A DNA stretch of 64,000 bases, taken from assembly GCA_963666895.2 (NCBI GenBank), contig CAXXNS010000003.1:124001-188000 (forward strand). The letters are read 5' to 3'. This DNA comes from G963666895 sp963666895. Its GTDB lineage: Bacteria; Desulfobacterota; Desulfovibrionia; Desulfovibrionales; Desulfovibrionaceae. Position numbers and translations under genes: made by a program. The notes under the pieces are model-generated. The model was not told where the DNA came from and did no database searches. It saw nothing but the letters and a program-made list of their open reading frames with translations. Below are positions 15,892 through 25,765 of the stretch, one piece after another (positions within the stretch are counted from its first letter, which is position 1; each line of letters begins with the position of its first letter).

Positions 15892-16606
15892 ATGCGAGTT
15901 TGGATATTGGAAACCCTGGCCGAGGCCCCGAAAACCAAGGGTACGGCCGTGGTGGTGGACACGTTTCGTTTCTGCGCCACCGTGCTGCACGTGGCCGCGG
16001 GCAACCCTGAAATGATCCTGGCCACGGACGGCCTGGACCAGGCCCGGCGGCTCAAGGCCGAGGACCCGTCCCGGCTGCTCATGGGCGAGAAGGACAAGGC
16101 CGTGCCCCCGGACTTCGACCACGGCAACTCGCCCACCCTGGTGGAGGGCATGGACTTCTCGGGCAGGACCGTGGTCATGACCACCTCGGCCGGAACCCGG
16201 GGCCTGGCGGCCGCGCTTCAGGCCGGGGCCGACGAGGTCCTGACCCTGTCCTTCGCCAACGCGGGCGCGGTAGAACGTTACTTGCGTCACAAGGACCCCC
16301 GGGGACGTGAGCATCCTGGCCATGGGCACCGGGGGCGTCGAGCCCACGCCCGAGGACATGATGTGCTCCCTGTACCTGAAGAACGCCCTGGAAGAGTTCC
16401 CCAATTCCATCGAGGCCTTGCGCCGGTTCCTGCGCACCGTTCCCAGCGCGCAGAAGTTCTTCGATCCGGCCCAGGCCCATTTCTCTCCGGAAAAGGATTT
16501 CGAGCTCTGCCTGGAGCTGGACCGCTTTGATTTCGTGCTCCGGGCCCAGTGGGAAAAGCAGGGCGAGTCCATGCGCCTGAATCGCGTCCAATTGCCGGAA
16601 GCATAG
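15892..16606 (+). CDS. ComB-family 2-phosphosulfolactate phosphatase-like protein, 1-nt frameshift
   Basis: About 237 residues after correction. The N-terminal part has VVVDTFRFCATVLHVAAGN, LMGEKDKAVPPDFDHGNSP, VVMTTSAGTRGLAAA and TLSFANAGAVERYL, matching ComB phosphatases. The frame breaks near 16300 in a CCCCCGGGGACG context, where one G looks extra, and resumes with VSILAMGTGGVEPTPEDMM. AGGAGG supports ATG 15892. It is divergent from the SDR gene. In non-methanogens the true substrate of ComB homologues is often unclear. Confidence 0.8.
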
Positions 16607-16657
16607 GGCATGGCTTTGGAATTCCCCGGGAATCATGATGGTGTTTGAGCCATAAGC

Positions 16658-16709
16658 AAGGGAAATATTTCACAACGGGCTTGACGTTACTAGGCAATTG
16701 AGGCAAAAG
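16658..16709 (+). promoter_or_regulatory. Candidate nuo promoter with Rex-like operator
   Basis: TTGACG at 16681-16686 is a plausible -35, with only a weak -10 (CAAAAG) 17 nt on. Just upstream, 16658-16675 holds a GAAATATTTC core with a good right half-site ATTTCACAA, and resembles the redox-sensing Rex operator (TTGTGAA-N4-TTCACAA), but three positions of the left half do not match. A hairpin AGCCCC/GGGGCT follows at 16736-16753 in the leader. Confidence 0.35.
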
Positions 16710-16784
16710 AAGGCACTTTCCGTATCAGGGATCGCAGCCCCCTCTCTGGGGCTCCCGCGAATGTGAGGAGGGACAGAAAAAATC

Positions 16785-17162
16785 ATGGTTTTCAGCTGGT
16801 TGCACCTTGCCATTATTTTGTTCTTGGTAGGGGCGCTGCTCTTCGCCGTGCCTCCCATGATCTTGGCGGCGTTGGTCGGGCCCAGGGCCCGTGGAGGGGA
16901 CATGGGCATGCCCTTCGAATGCGGCATGCGCCCCCACGGCCAGTCCTGGCGCAGGTGGGGCATCACCTACTACTGTTATGCCCTCATCTTCCTGGCCTTT
17001 GACGTGGACGTGCTCTACCTCTTCCCGGTGGCGGCCTATTATCCGACCACAGAGGGGTGGCTGGCCTTCGTCAAGGTCTTCATTTTCCTGTTCGTCCTGG
17101 CGGTTTCCATCGTCTATTTCTGGGCAAAAGGGGTATTCACATGGCCGAGACGGATATCGTAA
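16785..17162 (+). CDS. nuoA: Complex I subunit NuoA
   Basis: The 125-aa membrane subunit has three helices and the conserved PFECGMRPHG and FDVDVLYLFP motifs. These lie at the quinone-site junction between the peripheral and membrane arms. It is the first gene of the nuo cluster. Its end overlaps the nuoB start by 22 bp. Length is typical. Confidence 0.95.
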   Translation: MVFSWLHLAIILFLVGALLFAVPPMILAALVGPRARGGDMGMPFECGMRPHGQSWRRWGITYYCYALIFLAFDVDVLYLFPVAAYYPTTEGWLAFVKVFIFLFVLAVSIVYFWAKGVFTWPRRIS

Positions 17163-17695
17163 CCCCGGAGAACGTGCTGACCGCCAACGGGGCCGTCATC
17201 GACCCGCCTTTGGTCAACGTCCCCCTGGTCAACAAGATCTTCGACGTCTGTCGGGCCATGTCCCTGTGGCCCATCACCTTTGGTCTGGCCTGCTGCGCCA
17301 TCGAGATGATGGCCACCGGCATGACCCGCTTCGACATGGCCCGCTTCGGCATGGAGGTCTTCCGGCCTTCGGTCCGCCAGGGCGACGTCATGATCGTGGC
17401 CGGCACCGTGAACAAGAAGATGGCTCCGGCCGTTGTCCGGCTCTACGAGCAGATGCCCGGACCCAAGTGGGTCATCGCCATGGGCAACTGCGCCATCTCC
17501 GGCGGGCCCTTCAAGATGAAGACGGGCAACTACAACGTCGTCGAGGGCGTGGACAACATCATCCCGGTGGATGTCTACGTTCCCGGCTGCCCGCCCCGGC
17601 CCGAAGGCCTGCTTGAAGGCTTCTTCGCCCTGCAGCAGAAGATCACCGGCCGGCGCTGGTGGCCCAATCCCAAGCAGGTAGGGGAGGGCAAGTGA
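17141..17695 (+). CDS. nuoB: Complex I subunit NuoB
   Basis: The 184-aa subunit binds cluster N2, the last Fe-S centre before quinone. Ligand Cys are seen in LACCAIEMM, MGNCAISGG and PGCPPRPE. ATG 17141 lies within nuoA, and the stop overlaps the nuoC start (TGATG), so A, B and C are translationally coupled. Confidence 0.96.
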   Translation: MAETDIVTPENVLTANGAVIDPPLVNVPLVNKIFDVCRAMSLWPITFGLACCAIEMMATGMTRFDMARFGMEVFRPSVRQGDVMIVAGTVNKKMAPAVVRLYEQMPGPKWVIAMGNCAISGGPFKMKTGNYNVVEGVDNIIPVDVYVPGCPPRPEGLLEGFFALQQKITGRRWWPNPKQVGEGK

Positions 17696-18234
17696 TGAGC
17701 ACGTTGTTCGACGGCATCCGCACCCAATGTCTGGTCAAGGAGGACTTCTCCAAGACCGGGCAGGTGCTCTCCGCCATCGTCGCTCCAGGCACCCTGGTCA
17801 AGGCGACCAAGCGGCTCTGGGACAAGGGCTACTTCCTTGAGGACGTGAGCGCCATCGACACCACGGACGGCATCGTGGTCCACTACCACTTCGACCACTT
17901 CACCAATCCCGGCCGCGTCACCCTGCGGGTCATCACGGACCGCGACGACCCCAAGGTGCCCACCATATCCCACATCTTCAGCGGCGCGGACTGGCACGAG
18001 CGCGAGTGCTGCGACTTCCACGGCGTGGAATTCGAGGGCCATCCGCACCTGGTGCCCCTGCTGCTGCCGGCCGAGGCCGCGGACGAGAATCCGTTGCTCA
18101 AGGCCGACAAGAAGCGCACCGGCATCGGCGGTGTGCTCAACCTGGGCGAGGTGGTTTCCTGCGCCCCGGCCATCGAAGAGCTCTTTGCCGAGCCCGAGGC
18201 CGAGGCCGAAGCCGAAGCCGAAGGGGAGGGCTAG
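17695..18234 (+). CDS. nuoC: Complex I subunit NuoC
   Basis: The 179-aa 30-kDa-type subunit includes TISHIFSGADWHERECCDFHG, the family signature. It is separate from NuoD, not fused as in E. coli. The last 18 residues are an unusual Glu/Ala-only tail (EAEAEAEAEGEG). No such tail is needed for the core fold, and it may contact an alternative electron-input partner; that is speculation. Confidence 0.94.
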   Translation: MSTLFDGIRTQCLVKEDFSKTGQVLSAIVAPGTLVKATKRLWDKGYFLEDVSAIDTTDGIVVHYHFDHFTNPGRVTLRVITDRDDPKVPTISHIFSGADWHERECCDFHGVEFEGHPHLVPLLLPAEAADENPLLKADKKRTGIGGVLNLGEVVSCAPAIEELFAEPEAEAEAEAEGEG

Positions 18235-18237
18235 ACC

Positions 18238-19414
18238 ATGACGTACTATCCCAAACTGGATCAGGTGGCCGGCGATTTCTACACCAACAAGTTCGAAGAG
18301 GGGTGGGGCCCAGGAAGGGACCATGATCCTTAATATGGGTCCCCAGCACCCCTCCACCCACGGCGTGCTCCGGGTCATCCTGGAACTGGACGGCGAGTAC
18401 ATCCTGCGCGCCGAGCCGGTGCTCGGATACCTGCACCGCATGCACGAGAAGATGGGCGAGACCAAGACCTTCGGTCAGTTCATCCCCAACATGGGCCGTG
18501 TGGACTATCTGCACCCCCTGGCCTGGAACTGGGCCTGGGTGGGCGCTGTGGAGAAGCTGGCCGACATCGAGGTGCCGGAAAAGGCCGAGTATCTGCGGGT
18601 CATCACCTGCGAGCTCAACCGCGTCGCCTCCCACCTGCTGTGGTGGGGCGCCTACGTGCTGGACCTGGGCGGCTTCACCCCCATGCTGTACGCCTTTGAG
18701 GAACTGGAATACTTGAAGGACATCCTGCAGCGTCCCACGGGTTCCCGGCTGACCTACTCGTACTTCCGGGCCGGAGGCGTGACCGCGGACATCGACGACA
18801 AGTTCACGGCCATGACCAAGGAGTTCATCCCCTACCTGCGGGGCCGCCTGCCCATGTACAAGGGGCTGGTCACGGACAACATCATCCTCAGGAAGCGCCT
18901 CGAGGACGTCGGGGTCATGGACGAGGAGATGTGCCGCCGCTACGGGGCCACCGGCCCGGTGGTGCGCGGTTCCGGCGTGGCCTACGACGCCCGCCGTGCT
19001 GAGCCGTACTCCATCTACGACCGCTTCGACTACAAGATACCGACCTACGACAAGGGCGACTGCATGGCCCGCTACCTGGTGCGCCTGGCCGAGATCGAAC
19101 AGAGCCTGAACATCGTTGAGCAGGCCCTGGAGCAGATCGGCGGCGCCGACGGCACGCACATGGCCAAGGGCGCGCCCAAGCCGCAGGCCAAGATGCCCAA
19201 GGGCGAGGCCTACTTCGCTGTGGAGGGCGCCCGGGGCAAGATCGGAGTCTGGGTGGTCTCGGACGGCTCCAAGGTTCCCTACCGGGTCAAGCTCCGCGCT
19301 CCGGGCTTCTCCAACTTGAGCCTGCTCGCCGAACTGGCCAAGGGGACGCTCCTGCCCGACGCGGTTGCCATCATGGGCAGCCTGGACATGGTCATTCCCG
19401 AAATCGACAGGTAG
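18238..19414 (+). CDS. nuoD: Complex I subunit NuoD, probable frameshift near the N-terminus
   Basis: The 49-kDa-type quinone-site subunit has MGPQHPSTHGVLRV, the histidine loop, GYLHRMHEKMGE and ELNRVASHLLWWG. From ATG 18323 the frame is clean for 363 aa. Upstream, ATG 18238, 3 bp after nuoC, opens a matching N-terminus (MTYYPKLDQVAGDFYTNKFE) that runs into a stop. Dropping one G from the GGGG run near 18305 joins both parts. I take 18238 as the true start and the shift as a likely sequencing error. Confidence 0.9.
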
Positions 19415-19420
19415 GAAGTT

Positions 19421-20386
19421 ATGGAATTCAAAATCCTTTTGAGCCTCATCATCGCCCTGGTGGCGATCATGGCCTGGGTGGGCTTCAACGCCATCTTCCT
19501 GGTGTGGATGGAACGGAAGGTCGCAGGCCACGTCCAGCGGCGGCCCGGCCCCTACGAGGTCGGCCCCCACGGACTGCTCCAGCCCCTGATCGACGGTCTC
19601 AAGCTCATGGGCAAGCAGCTGGTCATGCCCGACGGCGCGGACCCCAAGCTCTTCTGGCTGGCTCCGGTGCTGTCCTTCTTCCCGGTGCTGTTGATCTTCC
19701 TGCCCCTGCCGCACTCCAAGTTCCTGACGGGCATGGAGCTCAACCTGGGCATCCTGCTGATCCTGGCCTTCTCGGGAATCAACGTCATCGGCATGCTGGT
19801 GGCCGGCTGGGCCTCCAACAACAAGTGGGGCCTCTTGGGCGGCGCCCGGGCCGTGGCCCAGTCCGTGGCCTACGAGATCCCGCTTCTGCTGTCCGTGCTG
19901 GCCATCGCCTTCATGACCGGCTCGCTCAACCTGACCACCATCACCGAGATGCAGGGCTCCTGGCCCTGGCAGTGGAACATCGTGGTCCAGCCCCTGGCCT
20001 TCATCATCTTCTTCATCGCGGCCATCGGCGAGACCAACCGCGCCCCGTTCGACCTGCCCGAGGGCGAGTCCGAGCTGACCGCGGGTTTCCACACCGAGTA
20101 CTCCTCCATGGGCTTCGGCCTCTTTTTCATGGCCGAGTATTCATACATGGTGGTCATCTGCTCGGTGTGCACGATCCTGTTCCTGGGCGGGTTCAAGGGC
20201 CCGTTCGTGGACGGCTGGTGGTGGTTCGGAGCCAAGGTCTACGCGCTGCTGTTCGTGTTCATCTGGATGCGCTGGACCTTCCCGCGGGTGACCTTTGCCC
20301 AGCTTCTCAACATCAACTGGAAATGGCTGTTGCCGCTGGCGACCATCAACCTGCTGGCTACCGCCTTTTTCATGAAGGTGTTTTAA
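19421..20386 (+). CDS. nuoH: Complex I subunit NuoH
   Basis: The 321-aa subunit has eight or more helices and the diagnostic WMERKVAGHVQRRPGPYEVG and NRAPFDLPEGESEL with the acidic quinone-channel loop (E-channel). It links the quinone site to the antiporter arm. It lies 6 bp after nuoD and 18 bp before nuoI. Confidence 0.96.
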   Translation: MEFKILLSLIIALVAIMAWVGFNAIFLVWMERKVAGHVQRRPGPYEVGPHGLLQPLIDGLKLMGKQLVMPDGADPKLFWLAPVLSFFPVLLIFLPLPHSKFLTGMELNLGILLILAFSGINVIGMLVAGWASNNKWGLLGGARAVAQSVAYEIPLLLSVLAIAFMTGSLNLTTITEMQGSWPWQWNIVVQPLAFIIFFIAAIGETNRAPFDLPEGESELTAGFHTEYSSMGFGLFFMAEYSYMVVICSVCTILFLGGFKGPFVDGWWWFGAKVYALLFVFIWMRWTFPRVTFAQLLNINWKWLLPLATINLLATAFFMKVF

Positions 20387-20404
20387 AAGGCTTAAGGAAG
20401 CGAC

Positions 20405-20992
20405 ATGAAACAGTTCTTCAGAACCATCGCTGACCTGTGGAGCCTGATCGTCGGGATGAGCATCACGGGAAAGTACTTCGTCTCCAAGACGAGGACCGTG
20501 CATTACCCGCGCCAGGTGGTCGACGACGACCTCATTGACACCTACGGCGGACATGTGGAGCTGGTGGGCAAGCCCAAGGATCCGGGAACGCCCAAGTGCA
20601 TCTCCTGCGGCATGTGCGCCCTGAACTGCCCCAGCAACTGCCTGACCGTGGTCAAGCAGAAGGCCCCCAAGCCCACTCCCGAGCAGGAGCAGGCATGGAA
20701 GGAGGCCGAGGAGCGGGGCGAGAAGGTGGAGAAGCCCAAGGCCCCCAAGAACCCGGCCAAGTTCCTCTACGACTACAGCCTGTGCAGCCTGTGCGGCACC
20801 TGTATCGAGCACTGCCCGGTGAACTCCCTGCGCTTCTCCAACAACGTCTACCTGATCTGGTGGGACCGGAAGAAGGAGGCCACGCTGGACCTCCTGGCCC
20901 GCCTGAACGAGCAGGCCGCCGCCAAACCGGCTCCGGCCCCGGCTCCCAAGAAGGAAGACAAGCCGGCCGAAGCGGCCGAGGCCGCGGGCTAG
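20405..20992 (+). CDS. nuoI: Complex I subunit NuoI
   Basis: The 195-aa ferredoxin-like subunit binds two [4Fe-4S] clusters through CISCGMCALNCPSNC and CSLCGTCIEHCP. Between the two Cys motifs is a Lys/Glu/Pro-rich insertion of about 35 residues, and the C-terminus ends in an Ala/Pro/Lys tail (AAAKPAPAPAPKKEDKPAE). Both are unusual and surface-exposed by composition. With no nuoEFG nearby, NuoI may be a docking surface for ferredoxin or another donor. Confidence 0.94.
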   Translation: MKQFFRTIADLWSLIVGMSITGKYFVSKTRTVHYPRQVVDDDLIDTYGGHVELVGKPKDPGTPKCISCGMCALNCPSNCLTVVKQKAPKPTPEQEQAWKEAEERGEKVEKPKAPKNPAKFLYDYSLCSLCGTCIEHCPVNSLRFSNNVYLIWWDRKKEATLDLLARLNEQAAAKPAPAPAPKKEDKPAEAAEAAG

Positions 20993-21005
20993 CTGGAGGA
21001 TAATG

Positions 21006-21518
21006 ATGGAAACCATGGCATACATAGCCTTCGCGGTTTACGTGGTCATCATCCTGCTTGGCGGGTTGTGGGCCGTGTCCAGCCGGAGCCTGGTCCGCGC
21101 CCTGGTGGGGCTCATCGCCACCATGCTCGGCGTGGCCGGCATGTACATGCTCCTGGCCACCCCGTTCATGGCCTTCATGCAACTCCTTATCTATGTCGGC
21201 GCGGTGGGCGTGCTGATCTTCTTCGCGGTCATGCTGACCAACGCCGACGAGGGCGGCGAGGAAGGCCAGAGCGCCCCGGTGCGCCAATACCTGTACGCGC
21301 TCATGGCCATCCTCTCGGTGGGCGGCATCCTGTCCTGGTTCCTCCTGACCAGGGGACGGGAGACCGTCAGCGCGGCCACGCCCGCCGAGGTTCCCCTGGA
21401 GCAGCTCGGCCAGGGGCTCATGGAGTCCTACTTCCTGGCCTTTGAGCTGATCTCGGTGGTCCTCTTGATCGCCATGTCCGGCGCGGTTCTTCTGGCTTGG
21501 GAAAGGAGAGGGAAATGA
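21006..21518 (+). CDS. nuoJ: Complex I subunit NuoJ
   Basis: The 170-aa membrane subunit has five helices and the LLIYVGAVGVLIFFAVML motif of TM3, with its pi-bulge region. Two ATGs are adjacent; 21006 has the better distance (6 nt) from GGAGG than 21003. The stop overlaps the nuoK start. Confidence 0.93.
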   Translation: METMAYIAFAVYVVIILLGGLWAVSSRSLVRALVGLIATMLGVAGMYMLLATPFMAFMQLLIYVGAVGVLIFFAVMLTNADEGGEEGQSAPVRQYLYALMAILSVGGILSWFLLTRGRETVSAATPAEVPLEQLGQGLMESYFLAFELISVVLLIAMSGAVLLAWERRGK

Positions 21519-21823
21519 GTCCGCTTGTGATGTTTCAACTGGTGGCCCTGATGCTTCTCTGCCTGGGGCTTTTCGGCATCGTCACCCGCCGCAGCCTGGT
21601 GGGGGTGCTCATCTCGGTGGAGCTGATGCTCAACGGCGCCGGGCTGTCCATCGTGACCGCCGGGCAGCTGACCGAGGCCAATGCCGTCCTGGCGCAGTTG
21701 TCCACCTTGCTCGTCATGGGCCTGGCCGCGGCTGAAGCGACCCTTGTCCTGGCCATCGTGGTGGTGGTTTCACGCCGTTTCGGCTCCACCAGAACCAGTG
21801 ACGTTTCCACCCTGAAGGATTAG
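21515..21823 (+). CDS. nuoK: Complex I subunit NuoK
   Basis: The 102-aa three-helix subunit has the conserved membrane Glu in LISVELMLNG and a second acid in AAAEATLVLAIVV. It relays protons in the membrane arm. The start at 21515 follows AGGAG and overlaps the nuoJ stop as ATGA. Confidence 0.95.
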   Translation: MSPLVMFQLVALMLLCLGLFGIVTRRSLVGVLISVELMLNGAGLSIVTAGQLTEANAVLAQLSTLLVMGLAAAEATLVLAIVVVVSRRFGSTRTSDVSTLKD

Positions 21824-21825
21824 CC

Positions 21826-23401
21826 ATGTTTGAGAGCGTCCGCATTCTGCTTCCCGTCGCGGTCACGCTGATCGCCCCGCTGTTCATCTGGATCTTCCGC
21901 CGCGACATCTACAAACGCGAGGCGGTATCCCTGGTGGCCGGGGCCGTGACCTTCCTCTGTGTGCTGTCCTTCGCGCCCGCGGTTCTCGACGGCCAGATCA
22001 TGACCTACAAGGTGTTCACCATCATGGAGGGGATCTCGGTCACCTTCGCGGTGGACGGCCTGGGCATCATCTTCGCCCTGGTGGCCAGTTTCCTCTGGAT
22101 GTTCGCCACCAGCTACAACATCGGGTACATGCGCGGGCTCAACGAGCACGCCCAGACCCGGTACTACTTCTGCTTCGCCGTGGCCATCTTCGGCGCGGTG
22201 GGCGTATCCTTCGCGGCCAACGTGTTCACGCTCTACCTCTTCTACGAGGTCATCACCGTGTTCACGTACCCGCTGGTCGCCCACCACGAGGACGCCGACG
22301 CCTGGAGCGGAGCGCGGAAGTACATCGTCTACTTGATGGGTACCTCCAAGCTCTTCCTGCTCCCGGCCATGGTCCTGACCTACGTGCTCTGCGGCACCCT
22401 GGACATGCACCTTGGCGACATCGTCACCGGCATGTTCCCGCCCGAGGTGGTGGCCGAGCACCCGACGCTGGTCACGGTCACCTACGTGCTGTACATCGCC
22501 GGCCTGGCCAAGGCCGCGCTCATGCCCTTCCACAACTGGCTGCCCTCGGCCATGGTCGCGCCCACGCCGGTCTCGGCCTTGCTGCACGCGGTGGCCGTTG
22601 TTAAGGCCGGTGTGTTCTCCATGAGCCGCGTCATGCGTCTCGGCCTTCGGCGTGAACCTGCTGGGCAAGGATCTCTTTCCCATCGAATGGCTGGGCGGCG
22701 TGCAGATGAACTTGGGCATCACCGACGGCCTACATCTGGCCGCCTTCACCATCGTCGTGGCCTCGATCATCGCCCTGTCCAAGGACGACCTAAAGGCCCG
22801 GCTGGCCTATTCCACGGTCTCCCAGCTCTCCTACGTCATCATCGGCGTGGCCATGCTCACGCCGCTGGCGGTGCAAGGGCGGCCTCATGCACATCGCCGC
22901 ACCACGCCTTCTCCAAGATTACACTCTTCTATGGGCGCTGGCGCCATCTTCGTCGCCACGCGCATCAAGGAGCATCAGCCTGCATGCACGGCATGGGCCG
23001 CCGCATGCCCTGGACCTTCGGCGCCTTCGCCGTGGCCTCCCTAAGTCCATGATCGGCGTGCCGCCGGTCTGCGGATTCGTGAGCAAAGTGGTACATGGTC
23101 CGCGGCGCCGTGGACGATCGGGGCACGTGATCCTGCTCATCGCTTTGCTGGCGTCCAGTACGGCTCTTGAATGCCGGGTTACTTCGTGCCCATCATCTAT
23201 CAAGGCATTCTTTTTCAAGGCCCCGCTCCGGAGGGCAATGCGCCTGGAGGAATATTCGCGAGGCGTCTCCAAGAGCATGGTGATCCCGCTGCTTCATCAC
23301 CGCGGCGATCATCAGCGTGTTTCTGGGCCTGTATCCCGGAGACGTTCATGAACTTCATAAATGTTTTGGGTCAACTACTAGGGATGCTAAGGCATGCTTA
23401 A
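21826..23401 (+). CDS. MrpD/NuoL-type antiporter subunit 1 (3' half corrupted by indels)
   Basis: The clean first 270 residues show an antiporter-family core: a membrane Glu in LFYEVITVFTYPLVAH, the key Lys in GTSKLFLLP, and the TM7-8 motif AKAALMPFHNWLPSAM. It lacks NuoL's long C-terminal amphipathic helix and reads as a monovalent cation/H+ antiporter subunit D-type protein. After about 22635 many small indels break the frame, yet pieces stay readable (KDDLKARLAYSTVSQLSYV, then GAGAIFVATRI, and PETFMNFINVLGQLLG before the 23401 stop). I read one gene of about 500 aa in a poor-quality sequence. Confidence 0.8.
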
Positions 23402-23824
23402 GCTGTCACCAACTGGGCGACTGGCTTGGAGTGGCAGCGACGCAATGCCAAGCAGTGGCTGCGGATTCTCATAGCGATCCTGGCGCTCTTGGTGGTGGTC
23501 AATATTTTTGTCCATCCCGAGATCGGCGGCCACGGCGGGCATGGCGATGCTGTTGAGGGGCACGGCGAGGCCGCGGGCCACGGCGAGGCGGTCGAGCCCG
23601 CCGCACACGAGTCCGAGGGCCATGGGGCTGCGGCGCACGGCGAAGAGTACGACTTCTGGGCCATCGACCACGCCCACTTCGTCTTTGACGCGTATCCCGG
23701 TTTCTGGGCCGCGTTCGGCCATCGGCGTGGCCATCATCATGACCCTGGTCCTGAAAAAGTTCGTGTTTTTGCCCATGATAGCGCAAGTCCGAGGAATTAC
23801 TATGAGCGCAATGAACGATATTAG
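23394..23824 (+). CDS. Small membrane protein with His/Gly/Glu-rich loop (indels inside)
   Basis: The readable part is one N-terminal helix (LRILIAILALLVVVNIFVH), then about 50 residues full of His, Gly, Glu and Ala (GGHGGHGDAVEGHGEAAGHG), a conserved-looking DFWAIDHAHFVFDAYPGFWA, and a second helix (VAIIMTLVLKKF) reached by a frame change. It lies between two antiporter-type subunits and overlaps both neighbours. It may be an accessory complex I/Mrp-like subunit binding metal or protons through the His loop. I know no function. Exact ends are uncertain because of indels. Confidence 0.65.
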
Positions 23825-25738
23825 TTTCATTCAATCCGGCGCTGGCGTATCTCGTTCCTGGGCACTGGCATTTCTGATCCCGTTCTTCAGGCCCAAGTCC
23901 AGAGTACTACCGCTGGCTCTTGCCTCATACCGGCCATCGTCGCCATCTATTTCGTGGTGCGCCATGGTGGGCGTGGATCCCTTCGAGACCTGGCACCCTG
24001 AACTACCTGGGCCTGGATCATGATCCTTCGGCCGCGTGGACACGCTTTCGGTCATATTCGCCCACGTGTTCGCCATTCAGTCTCGCTCCTCGGCATCATC
24101 TTTTCGCCCTTCACGTCAAGAGACAAGGCCCATCACGATGGCCGCATGCTCTCCTACGTGGGCGGCGCCTTCGGCTGCGTGTTCTGCGGGAGACTACCTG
24201 ACGCTTTTCATCTTCTGGGAAGCTCATGTCCGTGGCCTCCACGTTCCTGGTTTGGCTGGCGCGCAACAATCCCAAGTCACACGAGCGCCGGTTTCCGCTA
24301 CTTCCTGTTCCACACCCTGGGCGGGCTCTTCCTGCTCGGCCGGGCCTGCTGCTCAGGTACAAGGCGCCCTGGAGCACCTTTGCCTTCGAGTGCCCGTTGA
24401 TCCCGCGGGAGCGCGCACTACTACGACTACCTGATCATGATCGGCTTCTGCGTCAACGCCGCCGTGGTGCCGCTGCACGCCTGGCTGCCCGACGCCTACC
24501 CCCGAGGCCACGGTCACGGGCGCGGTGTTCATGAGCGGCCTTCACCACCAAGACCGCGGTCTACGTGCTCCTGAGCGCGCTCCTTCGCCGGGCTTCGAGA
24601 TCCTGGCCATCGCCGGCGTGATCATGGCTCTCTACGGCGTGCTTCTACGCGTACCATCGAGAACAACGCCCGCCGCATCCTGGCCTACCACATCGTGTCC
24701 CAGGTCGGGATACATGGTCGCGGGCATCGGCATCGGCACGGCCATGACCGCTCAACGGCGCCTGTGCCCACGCCTATGCCCACATCCTGTACAAGGGCCT
24801 GCTCTTCATGGGCGCGGGCTGCCTGCTTTACGCCTGCGGCACGGCAGAAGCTCACCGAGCTCGGCGGCCTGGTCGCGCAAGCTGCCCCTGGGTCTTCATC
24901 TTCTACATGGTCGCGGCCGTATCCATCTCCGGCATGGCCCTTCTTCAACGGCTTCGTGTCCAAGACCATGACCATCAGCCGGAGCGGCCGGGGCGCATCG
25001 GCACCTGGCTGGCCCTGGGCATGGAGATCGCGGCCGTGGGTACGTTCCTCTCGGTCGGCATCAAGCTGCCGTACTTTGCCTTCTACGGCGCGCAAGCCCG
25101 AGTACAAGGCCGAGGTGAAGCCCATCCCCTTCAACATGTACGCTGGCCATGTTCATGGGCGCGGCCCTGTGCTTCATCACAAGGCATCTTCCCCGAGATC
25201 TGCTGTACAAGCTACCTGCCCTTCCAGGACGGCATCGCGCCCTACACGGAGTACGTGGCGGCGTCGGCCACCGCGTACCACCCCTGGCACCCTGTGGCAC
25301 CTCCTGCAGGCCTTCCTGCTCCTGGGCTTCACCGGATTGGCGTTTCTACCTCATGCGCAAGGTCATTGTCCCGCACCGGCAAGCTCAACATGGATTTCGA
25401 GTGGTTCTACCGTCTTGTTCGGCAGGGCCTGGTCATGTGGCTGATCTGAGCAAGCCGCATCTCCTGGATCGACTCCATTTGGAGCGAGGTTTATCAGCGC
25501 GTCTGGGGGCTTGCGCGGGCTCATGAAGCATTGCTTTCGGGACTCAGTCGGTCTTTGACCGTCAAGGGCATTGACACGGTCGTGGACGGTTCGGACGTAC
25601 AGCGGTGCGGATGCCGTCGGCGAACTGGGCGATTCCGTCTCCAAGATGCTCCACCGGCCGCCTGCAGGACCTATGTGGCGGGGGCTGCCTGATCATTGGC
25701 GCTGGGCATCTTCGCCCTGGTCTGGATTCTTAAGCTAA
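23802..25738 (+). CDS. MrpD/HyfB-type antiporter subunit 2 (heavily indel-broken)
   Basis: Pieces in all three frames join into an antiporter subunit of about 600 aa: GDYLTLFIFWE, SVASTFLVWLARNN, FRYFLFHTLGGLFLLG, VNAAVVPLHAWLPDAYP, AYAHILYKGLLFMGAGCLL and a C-terminal extension (WIDSIWSEVYQRV, DTVVDG). The membrane Glu, the Lys-containing HTLGG helix region and HAWLPD are typical of Mrp D / HyfB-like proteins. SD GAGGA precedes ATG 23802. Because sequence errors are dense, the start and end are estimates and no claim about missing residues is safe. Confidence 0.75.
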
Positions 25739-25765
25739 GAACGCGACAAAACGGAGCGAGAAAGA

